In this document: one piece after another, positions 1-5,685 of the stretch
How the letters are laid out: every line of letters starts with the position of its first letter
Numbering within the stretch: position 1 is the first letter of the stretch
Program-made: the position numbers and the translations under genes
From: Planctomicrobium sp.
GTDB taxonomy: Bacteria > Planctomycetota > Planctomycetia > Planctomycetales > Planctomycetaceae
Direction: 5' to 3'
NCBI GenBank assembly: GCA_029259835.1
Contig: JAJDEL010000528.1
Coordinates: 1 to 5,685, forward strand
DNA length: 5,685 nucleotides
Notes under the pieces: generated by a model
The model's database searches: none
Told to the model about the DNA's origin: nothing
The model's input: only the letters and a program-made list of their open reading frames with translations

Positions 1-275
1 TCTTCCTGATCGAGAAGTTTGATCTTCCCGATTCGCGAACCGATGCTGGCGACGGACATGCCGTATTCCGCGTGGATTTCTTTGAGTTGTGCGAGTTCTT
101 CGTCACTCAGCTCGATGACGTGTTTCACTTCCCCGGAGCCAGTGACATCAACGAATCGCGGGCTGTAGTATTTCAAACCCAGGGCAGCCAGGGAGGCCAT
201 TTGTTCGACGGCGGTCTTGCGGTTCGCGGCTTCGTCAGCAAAAGCACTTAGAATCACTTCAGGATTGGCAGACAT
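1..275 (-). CDS. Sugar phosphate isomerase/epimerase-like protein, N-terminal part (cut by left edge)
   Basis: Reading down from ATG at 275-273 gives 91 codons without a stop up to the window edge, so only the N-terminus is present. The protein begins MSANPEVILSAFADEAANRK, followed by a helix, then 'ALGLKYYSPRFVDV', a segment 'ELSDEELAQLKEIHAEYGM' and the strand 'SVASIGSRIGKIKLLD'. This strand-helix-strand pattern with an early 'SAFADE' strand is what I know from the xylose-isomerase-like TIM-barrel family (sugar phosphate isomerases/epimerases, IolE-like), which planctomycetes carry in many copies. The metal-binding and catalytic residues lie further downstream and cannot be checked, so the substrate is unknown. 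The start is well fixed: an in-frame TGA lies at 293-291 and no other ATG comes between. The Shine-Dalgarno signal is weak (GAGAGA about 10 nt upstream, GAAGAA touching the ATG). The gene follows smc after a 157-bp spacer rich in inverted repeats, which suggests separate control. The family call is likely; the exact function is open. Confidence 0.82.
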   Translation of the reverse strand, partial: MSANPEVILSAFADEAANRKTAVEQMASLAALGLKYYSPRFVDVTGSGEVKHVIELSDEELAQLKEIHAEYGMSVASIGSRIGKIKLLDQE

Positions 276-359
276 TTCTTCAATTCTCTCTCAGGGTGTA
301 CAGAATCATTTCAGTGAGCGAATTGTTGAGAGATCATCGCAAAGATGCAAGCGGGCCGG

Positions 360-388
360 TTTGCCATACACTTTAAGTGTGTGGCAAA
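360..388. promoter_or_regulatory. Long near-perfect palindrome, possible operator or hairpin
   Basis: The arms are TTTGCCA (360-366) with TGGCAAA (382-388), and inside them ACACTT (368-373) with AAGTGT (375-380). They are symmetric about base 374, and the only imperfection is T367 facing G381, which would be a wobble pair in RNA. An arm of 14 positions is far longer than chance would give in a spacer this short. As DNA it looks like a binding site for a dimeric regulator. As RNA it is a strong hairpin, but neither strand has a T-tract after it in its own reading direction, so a classical intrinsic terminator is less likely. It lies about 85 bp upstream of the isomerase ATG. Confidence 0.55.
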
Positions 389-402
389 ACACTAAAGTGT
401 TT
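387..402. promoter_or_regulatory. Second palindrome sharing the ACACT/AGTGT half-site
   Basis: AAACACT (387-393), a 2-bp centre AA, then AGTGTTT (396-402) is a perfect inverted repeat. It shares the half-sites ACACT and AGTGT with the palindrome at 360-388, with a 2-bp instead of a 3-bp centre. The two centres (374 and 394.5) are 20.5 bp apart, about two turns of B-DNA, which fits two regulator dimers binding the same face. In minus-strand RNA this hairpin is followed by a short T-run (TTTTGCC), so a weak terminator for smc is the main alternative. Confidence 0.5.
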
Positions 403-412
403 ACAAAGACAG

Positions 413-429
413 TTCGTGTGTACAACGAA
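413..429. repeat. Short inverted repeat TTCGT/ACGAA
   Basis: TTCGT (413-417) and ACGAA (425-429) flank the 7-bp centre GTGTACA. It lies right after the smc stop codon in the smc reading direction. Arms of five bases are modest and may be chance. It does not share the ACACT/AGTGT half-site of its neighbours. Confidence 0.3.
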
Positions 430-432
430 ACT

Positions 433-3400
433 CTATGCAGCGGTGCGGATTTCGCCGCTGTCGTTGACGTCTTCGAACTTCACGGAAATCTTTTTCGAAA
501 CGCCTGCCTGTTCCATCGTGACGCCGTATAAAACATTCGCGGCGGTCATTGTCCGTTTGCGGTGTGTGATGACAACGAACTGAGTCATTTCAACAAATTC
601 TTTGACAACCGCGACGTATCGGTCGACATTTGCATCATCGAGTGCGGCGTCGACTTCGTCGAGGATGCAATAAGGACTTGGTTTGCTCTTAAACATTGCG
701 AAGAGCAAACCGACTGCCGTCATCGTCTTCTCACCACCTGAGAGGAGCGAAATCGAGCGAAGTTCTTTGCCTGGTGGTCGGGCGACGATATCAATCCCGC
801 ATTCGAGAACGTCTTCCGGGTCTTCCAGAATGATGTCGCCGTCGCCTCCGCCGAAGAGCTTGCGAAACAATTCCTGAAAGTGTCCGCGAATCGTTTCGAA
901 GGTTTCGATAAAAATGCGTTCGCTCTCGATATTGATTTTGCGAATGATGTCTTCGAGTGAGCCTTTGGCTTGTTGCAAATCCAAAAGCTGGTGATTCATT
1001 GAGTTGAAACGATTTTCCAACTCTTCAAGACTTTCCAAAGCATCAGTGTTCACATGCCCCATCGATTTGAGCTTGCGTCGTAGTCGGTCGACGCGTGCTT
1101 CGAGTTCCTCGCGGACTTCTTCGAAGGTCGGGACAATGACTTCTTCGACTTCTTCAGAAGTCTCTTCGCTTTCTTCGAAAACTTCTTGCTCAATTTCAGC
1201 AGTATCGTCTGAAAGGACCGTCAATTCGCGCAGAGCAGGGGGGGCATCACAGACCGCTGCGGAGACATCTTCTCCGTAGCGTTCCGTCAAATAGATACGG
1301 TACGCCGAGGCTCCGCTGGAGACCAGTTGCTCCAATGGGATTTGAAATTCCTCGAAGATTCTCTCGCCGCCCGCTGTGAGTTTATGTTGAAGATTTTGGC
1401 GGGAAATTTCTAACTCATGTTGAGTATCCTGCAATACTCGACGCTGTTTATGTTCGGCTTCTTCCTGTTTGGAAAGATCCTTGCGATGGGCGCGGAGGCG
1501 GTCTCGTTCTTGGAAGACCTCGCGTGTTTCGCGAACGGTTTTGTCGAGAACCAGGGCGTGTGTGGCGATTTTCGATTCCGCATTCAAGATCGCAAATTGT
1601 CCGCGTTTGCGTGCCTGTAAAGCTTGTTGGAATTGCTGATTCACTTCTTCTGCTTGTTGCTGCGTCTGGCGGTGTTCTTTTTCAACGTGGGCTTGATTGT
1701 CTTGCAAGCTTGTTAGTTGTGCTTCGTGCTTTGCCATTTCAAGTTGCTGCGACTTCATCGTCTGCGAGAGTTCTTGAAGTTGTTCCTCGGCAATGGCGAC
1801 TTTTGCTTCGAGTTCTTTCAAAGAATCGCGAGTAGAATCGGCAATCGAATCAGAAGACTTCACACGTTCAAGAAGAAATTTTTCTTCTTCATCAAGCTGT
1901 TGAACGCGCTCGTTGAGTTTCGCAACTTGTTGTAACTTTTCTTGATACTCAAGGTTGAGTCTGCCGAGTTCTTTTTCCTGACCGGCGAGTTTGGTTGAAC
2001 ATTCTGAAAGGTGACTCGCTTTGCCTTCGAGTTCTTGCCTTTCATCAGTCAGTTCATCGTGTTTTGAAGTAATGAAATCTCCGAGAGCGGTTTGCCGTTC
2101 GATGAGAGCTTCGATGTTACGATCACTTTGATGAATACTGTTTCTAAGCTGGCGCAATTCACTTTTGCGAGAAACAATTGACGTTTCGTGTGGAACCACG
2201 CCGACGAACAATTCACCGGTTGGAGAAAGGACTTCACCTTGAAGCGTTACAAAACGAGCTTTGCAGTCTTTCGGAAGATCAGAAACGTACACGCGAGCAT
2301 CTTGCAAGCTTTCGACGATCCATGTGTCGCTTAAAACCGCTGCTGCAACTCCAGGAGATTTTTCTGATTCCGCGATGAGACGATCCGCACGCCCATAAAC
2401 ACCCGGTTGACCAGTCAACTCTATCGAAGTTGTTTCTGTATTCAGGGCAGGGGAGGGGGGAGATGTGTTTGTTGTTCCAGTGGAGACCTCAACGAAGCCA
2501 ACGCGACCGTCAATCGGTGCTGGTCCTCGGTCGAGATAATCAAGAAACGATTCGAGATCCGAAGTCGCAATGTACTGAGCACGTTCTCCCAACGCCGCGT
2601 CGATGATTGGGGCGAGTTCCATTGGAACGTCAATCAAGTCCCGGACGAGACCGAGAACGCGATTCCAAGGAGGAAAATGCGAGGTGACAGAACGTTTCAA
2701 GATTTCTTGAACGCCAATCGCGATGCCTTCCTGACGTTGCTCGAGTTCGTCCAGAACAGACAAACGCGCGGCGTCCGCACTGCGGCGTTCTTTGAGTTCT
2801 AACAACTGCTGTTCAGCGAGTGCTCTCTGATCGGTGAGATCGGTCCGTTTGAGCTGTAGTTCCTGAACAGATTCCTGGGCATTGCGATACGCCAATTCCG
2901 CATCTGTGACGAGTTGTTGGTGTTTGATTTTATCAGCATTGGCTGCCTGAACTCTTTGCTCGGCGAGTTGTAATTTCTGTTGCAGATCAGTTTGATTGGA
3001 CGACATCGACTCTGATTGAGAATTCAAAACCGCCAGACGCTCGATCGCAGCGGCTTTCTGATTCTCATCTTCTTTAAGGCGAACGTGCGTGTTCGAAATC
3101 TCAGTGCGCCATTGCGAGAGATTGCCGCGAATGACGTTGGCGCTGACTTCTTTTTCTTGCAAAGCAGTACGGGAGGTCTCAAATTCTTTGGCGAAATCGT
3201 GAAGGTTTTGCTGAGCCGAATGGAACTCCGATTCGAGCTGACGGAGGTGAGCTCGGAGTTTGGCTCGTTGTTCGCGAAGTCGGTGAATTTCTTGATCGAT
3301 TTCGCTCAGGCGGGTCGCTTGATGGTGAATCGTTGAATTGTGTGTCGCCATCGATTGGCGATTGTCTGCAATCAAACGTTCATGATCAATCAGCTTGTCA

Positions 3401-4236
3401 TCGAATTCAGAGAGAACCTCATCCGTCTGGTGACGGTCAATTTCATTTTGTTCGATTCGATTGCTGACAGCTTGCTGCTGCCCTTTCAAGTTGTCAAGTT
3501 GCTGATCTTGTGCATCAAGCTCAGCTGTGAAGTGGCGAAACTCATCTGCGGCAAGACCAGTCCAGAGGTCTTTGAGTTCAGTAGAAACTTCTCGAAATCG
3601 AGCCGCTTTACTTGCTTGAGACCGTGTTGAGTTTAATTGAGTTTCGACTTCATCAACGATGTCGGTCAGGCGGAGTAAATTCTGGGCAACGCGTTCGAGT
3701 CGACGCTCCGCATCGATGCGTCGCGCTTTGAATTTGCTGATTCCCGCGGCCTCTTCAAAGACAAGTCGACGTGTGGCCGGATTCGCCTGAAGAATTTGAT
3801 CGACCCGTCCTTGTTCGATAATGCTATAAGCCGCAGTTCCGGCACCGGTGCCCATGAAGATATCTCGGATATCTTTCAGACGAACCGCCGCACCATTGAG
3901 TAAATACTCAGAGTCACCGCTATGGTACAACCGGCGTCCGATTGCCACTTCCCGAGTATCGACTGGGAGAAAATCCTCAGAGTTGTCGAATGTCAGAATC
4001 GCTTCGGCGAAACCACTGGAGCGTCTCCCGGATGATCCATTAAAGATCACATCCGACATTTCTTTTCCACGAAGTGACTTCGCAGACTGGTCGCCAAGAA
4101 TCCATTTGATGGCGTCGACAACGTTACTTTTCCCGCTTCCGTTTGGACCGACGACGCAGGTGATCCCTGGCGAAAACTCGAACAGCGTTCGATCCGCAAA
4201 ACTCTTGAATCCGAACAGTTCCAGAGATTTCAACAT
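433..4236 (-). CDS. smc: Chromosome segregation ATPase SMC (complete)
   Basis: This encodes a 1267-residue bacterial SMC, the ATPase that dimerises through a hinge, works with the kleisin ScpA and with ScpB, and organises and separates sister chromosomes. The N-terminal head has the opening '[16 protein letters not shown]', Walker A GPNGSGKS (residues 30-37), an arginine-finger-like R56 in 'SAKSLRG', and a Q-loop in 'YSIIEQGRV'. Long Gln/Glu-rich coiled coils (about 170-510 and 690-990) flank a hinge at about 520-685. The C-terminal head has 'FRKLFGGG', the ABC signature LLSGGEK (SGGEK 1166-1170), Walker B '[13 protein letters not shown]' (D1193, E1194), an H-loop H1225 and '[14 protein letters not shown]'. 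All catalytic motifs are intact. It is longer than the usual 1150-1200 residues because of a Thr/Ser/Pro-rich hinge insert (around 590-610) and an acidic segment (about 1010-1035). The start fits the family N-terminus exactly, yet the leader before the ATG is pyrimidine-rich with no Shine-Dalgarno. It lies 60 bp after the FlgI-like gene. No scpA or scpB is in view. Confidence 0.98.
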   Translation of the reverse strand: MLKSLELFGFKSFADRTLFEFSPGITCVVGPNGSGKSNVVDAIKWILGDQSAKSLRGKEMSDVIFNGSSGRRSSGFAEAILTFDNSEDFLPVDTREVAIGRRLYHSGDSEYLLNGAAVRLKDIRDIFMGTGAGTAAYSIIEQGRVDQILQANPATRRLVFEEAAGISKFKARRIDAERRLERVAQNLLRLTDIVDEVETQLNSTRSQASKAARFREVSTELKDLWTGLAADEFRHFTAELDAQDQQLDNLKGQQQAVSNRIEQNEIDRHQTDEVLSEFDDKLIDHERLIADNRQSMATHNSTIHHQATRLSEIDQEIHRLREQRAKLRAHLRQLESEFHSAQQNLHDFAKEFETSRTALQEKEVSANVIRGNLSQWRTEISNTHVRLKEDENQKAAAIERLAVLNSQSESMSSNQTDLQQKLQLAEQRVQAANADKIKHQQLVTDAELAYRNAQESVQELQLKRTDLTDQRALAEQQLLELKERRSADAARLSVLDELEQRQEGIAIGVQEILKRSVTSHFPPWNRVLGLVRDLIDVPMELAPIIDAALGERAQYIATSDLESFLDYLDRGPAPIDGRVGFVEVSTGTTNTSPPSPALNTETTSIELTGQPGVYGRADRLIAESEKSPGVAAAVLSDTWIVESLQDARVYVSDLPKDCKARFVTLQGEVLSPTGELFVGVVPHETSIVSRKSELRQLRNSIHQSDRNIEALIERQTALGDFITSKHDELTDERQELEGKASHLSECSTKLAGQEKELGRLNLEYQEKLQQVAKLNERVQQLDEEEKFLLERVKSSDSIADSTRDSLKELEAKVAIAEEQLQELSQTMKSQQLEMAKHEAQLTSLQDNQAHVEKEHRQTQQQAEEVNQQFQQALQARKRGQFAILNAESKIATHALVLDKTVRETREVFQERDRLRAHRKDLSKQEEAEHKQRRVLQDTQHELEISRQNLQHKLTAGGERIFEEFQIPLEQLVSSGASAYRIYLTERYGEDVSAAVCDAPPALRELTVLSDDTAEIEQEVFEESEETSEEVEEVIVPTFEEVREELEARVDRLRRKLKSMGHVNTDALESLEELENRFNSMNHQLLDLQQAKGSLEDIIRKINIESERIFIETFETIRGHFQELFRKLFGGGDGDIILEDPEDVLECGIDIVARPPGKELRSISLLSGGEKTMTAVGLLFAMFKSKPSPYCILDEVDAALDDANVDRYVAVVKEFVEMTQFVVITHRKRTMTAANVLYGVTMEQAGVSKKISVKFEDVNDSGEIRTAA
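438..460 (-). repeat. GC-rich hairpin at the 3' end of smc
   Basis: CAGCGG (438-443) and CCGCTG (455-460) form a 6-bp GC-rich stem that covers the last codons of smc and ends 2 bp before the TAG stop. Inner GCG/CGC pairing is also possible in another register. In minus-strand RNA it is followed by CATAGAGTTTCGTTG, which lacks a true U-tract. It might slow 3' exonuclease decay or take part in termination together with the palindromes downstream, but coding constraint alone could explain it. Confidence 0.3.
1231..1244 (-). repeat. Variant C-rich 11-mer with a seven-C tract in smc
   Basis: The minus strand reads CCCCTGCTCTG at 1241-1231, one base different from the other two copies, within a run of seven C (1244-1238). 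It encodes 'DAPPALRE' just before the acidic segment of SMC. The homopolymer is a possible slippage site. Confidence 0.35.
2443..2453 (-). repeat. C-rich 11-mer CCCCTGCCCTG, copy inside the smc hinge
   Basis: This is an exact copy of the 11-mer found just upstream of the smc start, extended by further C-runs to 2460. It encodes the Ser-Pro-rich part ('SPPSPAL') of an insert in the SMC hinge, so it lies in a segment that related SMC proteins do not conserve. Confidence 0.4.
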
Positions 4237-4296
4237 GAGCAGGGCAGGGGGATAACTTCAAGCAGACAATGTGTTTTAACTCTGCAATATCCAGCG
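4237..4296 (-). other. Short gap between the FlgI-like gene and smc; smc leader
   Basis: The 60 bp between the TAA of the FlgI-like gene and the smc ATG hold no hairpin terminator and no convincing promoter, so co-transcription is plausible. The 15 bases just before the smc ATG, on the coding strand, are CCCCCTGCCCTGCTC, rich in pyrimidines and with no GGAGG-type ribosome-binding site. The smc start must therefore use an SD-independent route or coupling over some distance. Confidence 0.55.
4240..4250 (-). repeat. C-rich 11-mer CCCCTGCCCTG, copy next to the smc start
   Basis: The minus strand reads CCCCTGCCCTG here, preceded by one more C (4251) and ending 3 bp before the smc ATG. The identical 11-mer occurs at 2443-2453, and a one-mismatch copy at 1231-1241, all in the same orientation. 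Confidence 0.4.
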
Positions 4297-5685
4297 TTAG
4301 AGCACTTCAAAAGTATTTGAACCTTGGGCCGCGTTCATTCCCGCAGGTGCATCTGGTGGTTCCGAACTGGTGCCGGGAATGACAGGCTTATTGGGTTGTT
4401 CACTAAACAGGTTCGGCATGAGGCCATCGTTGCCGATTGGAGTTTGAGATGCCTTTCCGCCACTGCCGCCTAAATCTCCTGGTGTACGGTGGTAGACTCG
4501 TCCCGGCTTGGGCAGTTTGTCGATGGCGATATCGCCTGGGAGATTGTGTTGATTCTCAGCCTGAATCAGCATTTCAACAATATCAGGGTATGTGGCACCT
4601 AGCTCTGAGGCGGCTCGAATGACATCGACAATTTTCGGAGAGACCTCCCGCAATTGTGTTTCTTCTCCAACAGTAATCCTCTTGAGGGTAACTCCATTTG
4701 CGGCTGGATTTCCCTGAATGAGAACTTTTGATCCAGCACGTACAAACATGGGGAGTTGGAATTCTTGATTCACGTTGAAGAGAACGACTTCGGATTTCTT
4801 ATGACGTGTTAAGTGGATGAACGGTTTGCTGGTTGAATCGATCAAGTGCAGAGCAAAGCCTGCATCCGTAGAAATTCTGCCGAGCGAGGGATCGTTCGGG
4901 GACATGGTCGAAAGAGCACGAAACGCACCGTAGCGAGTTTCGAGGCTTTCGCTGCTCAGTAATTCCCGCAGAGCTTCAGCGGACTCAGATTTAGGTAAAG
5001 CGGCGAGTGCGGCCAAAGCAAATATTCGAAAGGCCGGTTCTTGTTCAGCCGATTCTTTCAAGACAGTGACACCGTCTTCATTCCCCAGATAGGCAAGTGC
5101 TTCAGCGACACGAAATCTCGCTTCTGGTGATTGCGATGCGAGACCTTTTTTGAGAATGGGTACTCCATCTGAACCAACTGCTTCCAGCTGCAAAGCGCTT
5201 TTCTCCGAGGTTGGCCCAAACATGATTGCTCTTTCAAGCTGTTGCATCCGCAAGTGCTTTTCAACAGGTGCTTCGGTCAAAGACATATGCCGGATACATT
5301 GCAAGTAGCGAGGGTAGTTATCTCGATACCGCTCATGAACTACCAGTTCCAGGTGCGCATTGCTTTTTGCGGTCGAGAGAGGTTCCTGAATACCGCTTTT
5401 GTTGTAATCATAAAATCTTCTCCCGATTCGATCTGCAATCGTCGTCGACATTCGGACCGTACGGTAATCGCTGCGAATCGCAACCGTGAGTTGACGATCA
5501 CCACCCGTGTACTTTCCTCCTCCAGGAATGATTCCGCGTCGCGAACCAGCGGCAGATTTTTCTTTGAAGCTGGCGAGGTTGTCGACAAGAATCGGACCCT
5601 GAGCCACTGCGATGTCTTTTCCTTCACGAACGCGCCCTTCAAGTAAAGCATGTTCGCTCAGCCGACAGGGCATTAACCACCCTCC
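4297..5685 (-). CDS. FlgI (flagellar P-ring)-like protein with HEAT-like repeats, 5' end missing
   Basis: The frame is open to the window edge: four codons (Gly-Gly-Trp-Leu) precede the first visible ATG at 5673-5671, and 'GGWLMPCRL' reads as continuous protein, so the true start is probably outside the window. In all, 462 residues are visible. The N-terminal part has FlgI-like features: 'GKDIAVAQGPILVDN', then 'RRGIIPGGGKYTGG', then 'RQLTVAIRSDYRTVRMSTTI' and 'ADRIGRRFYD', comparable to the 'L.LRNPDF..A..IADAIN' segment of P-ring proteins. About 5180-4900 encodes three HEAT-like repeats of about 31 residues ('ARFRVAEALAYLG', 'FRIFALAALAAL', 'TRYGAFRALSTM'). About 4647-4509 returns to a FlgI-like C-terminus ('IVDVIRAASELGATYPDIVE'). 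The last 70 or so residues are a Gly/Pro/Ser/Asn-rich, probably disordered tail. Classical FlgI forms the periplasmic ring around the flagellar rod and has a signal peptide; that region would lie upstream and is not visible. No other flagellar gene is present, so a true P-ring role is uncertain. It ends 60 bp before smc on the same strand. Confidence 0.78.
   Translation of the reverse strand, partial: GGWLMPCRLSEHALLEGRVREGKDIAVAQGPILVDNLASFKEKSAAGSRRGIIPGGGKYTGGDRQLTVAIRSDYRTVRMSTTIADRIGRRFYDYNKSGIQEPLSTAKSNAHLELVVHERYRDNYPRYLQCIRHMSLTEAPVEKHLRMQQLERAIMFGPTSEKSALQLEAVGSDGVPILKKGLASQSPEARFRVAEALAYLGNEDGVTVLKESAEQEPAFRIFALAALAALPKSESAEALRELLSSESLETRYGAFRALSTMSPNDPSLGRISTDAGFALHLIDSTSKPFIHLTRHKKSEVVLFNVNQEFQLPMFVRAGSKVLIQGNPAANGVTLKRITVGEETQLREVSPKIVDVIRAASELGATYPDIVEMLIQAENQHNLPGDIAIDKLPKPGRVYHRTPGDLGGSGGKASQTPIGNDGLMPNLFSEQPNKPVIPGTSSEPPDAPAGMNAAQGSNTFEVL

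Larger units (their letters stand above)
276..432. other. Spacer between smc and the isomerase gene
   Basis: This 157-bp stretch separates the smc stop from the isomerase start. Its smc-proximal part holds three inverted repeats (360-388, 387-402, 413-429). Its isomerase-proximal part (276-350) is less structured, with only a 4-bp CATC/GATG hairpin near 335-347. No coding sequence with family resemblance was found on either strand. A possible minus-strand promoter for the isomerase is TTGCAT (350-345), a 17-bp gap, then AACAAT (327-322). It matches the sigma-70 consensus at only 3 and 4 of 6 bases, so it is a weak suggestion. Confidence 0.6.

Noticed and set aside
322..350. Sigma-70 promoter TTGCAT-17-AACAAT for the isomerase gene
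   Set aside because: It matches only 3 and 4 of 6 consensus bases, which is easily found by chance, so it is mentioned in the spacer entry but not listed as a feature.
360..402. Classical intrinsic terminator for smc
   Set aside because: The stems are AT-rich, and only a run of four T follows the first hairpin in the minus-strand direction; the shared half-sites and spacing fit an operator better.
217..531. Plus-strand open frame of 104 codons over the spacer and the ends of two genes
   Set aside because: It overlaps the isomerase start, the spacer palindromes and the smc end on the opposite strand, and its translation resembles no family I know.
1130..1200. CTTC-rich plus-strand stretch as a tandem DNA repeat or CRISPR-like array
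   Set aside because: It has no fixed unit or spacer; it is the complement of GAA/GAG codons for the acidic run in SMC.
2407..2802. Plus-strand open frame of 131 codons inside smc
   Set aside because: It lies wholly antisense to the well-supported SMC hinge and coiled-coil sequence; its Cys/Arg-rich translation is typical of a shadow frame.
5242..5646. Plus-strand open frame of 134 codons antisense to the FlgI-like gene
   Set aside because: The opposite strand has recognisable FlgI-like and HEAT-like sequence, and this frame has no recognisable domain.
5671..5685. GGAGGG six bases before the ATG at 5673, as a ribosome-binding site for a start there
   Set aside because: GGA GGG also encodes Gly-Gly in the same open frame, and 'GGWLMPCRL' looks like continuous FlgI-like protein; a start here would leave no signal peptide. 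An internal start cannot be fully excluded.

Overview
The window holds parts or all of three protein genes, all read from the minus strand. The composition (GC by eye near one half), a FlgI-like protein carrying HEAT-like repeats, an SMC with a long acidic insert and a sugar-isomerase paralogue with an 'SAFADEAANRKTAV' N-terminus together suggest a planctomycete, perhaps of the Gimesia/Rubinisphaera type. This placement is recognition by eye and not a database result.

Layout in the direction of transcription (high to low coordinates). First, 5685-4297 is a gene cut by the right edge. It encodes a protein resembling the flagellar P-ring protein FlgI at both ends, with three HEAT-like repeats between and a Gly/Pro/Ser-rich tail. 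A 60-bp gap without an obvious terminator separates it from smc (4236-433). This is a complete 1267-residue chromosome-segregation ATPase with all head motifs intact, a hinge carrying a Thr/Ser/Pro-rich insert, and an acidic segment before the C-terminal head. A 157-bp spacer (276-432) follows, dominated by two adjacent palindromes sharing the half-site ACACT/AGTGT with centres about two helical turns apart, plus a third, weaker inverted repeat. Last, 275-1 is the first 91 residues of a sugar phosphate isomerase/epimerase-like TIM-barrel protein, cut by the left edge. It has no stop in the window.

The first two genes could share a transcript: same strand, short gap and no terminator. The isomerase probably has its own control, because the palindromes lie just upstream of it. 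There is no evident functional link among the three products. No RNA gene, CRISPR array, insertion sequence or attachment site was seen. The plus strand appears to carry no gene. The most unusual items are the FlgI/HEAT architecture, the paired palindromes, and a recurring C-rich 11-mer that lies next to the smc start and inside two unusual parts of the smc coding sequence. I did not find a convincing new multi-gene system.
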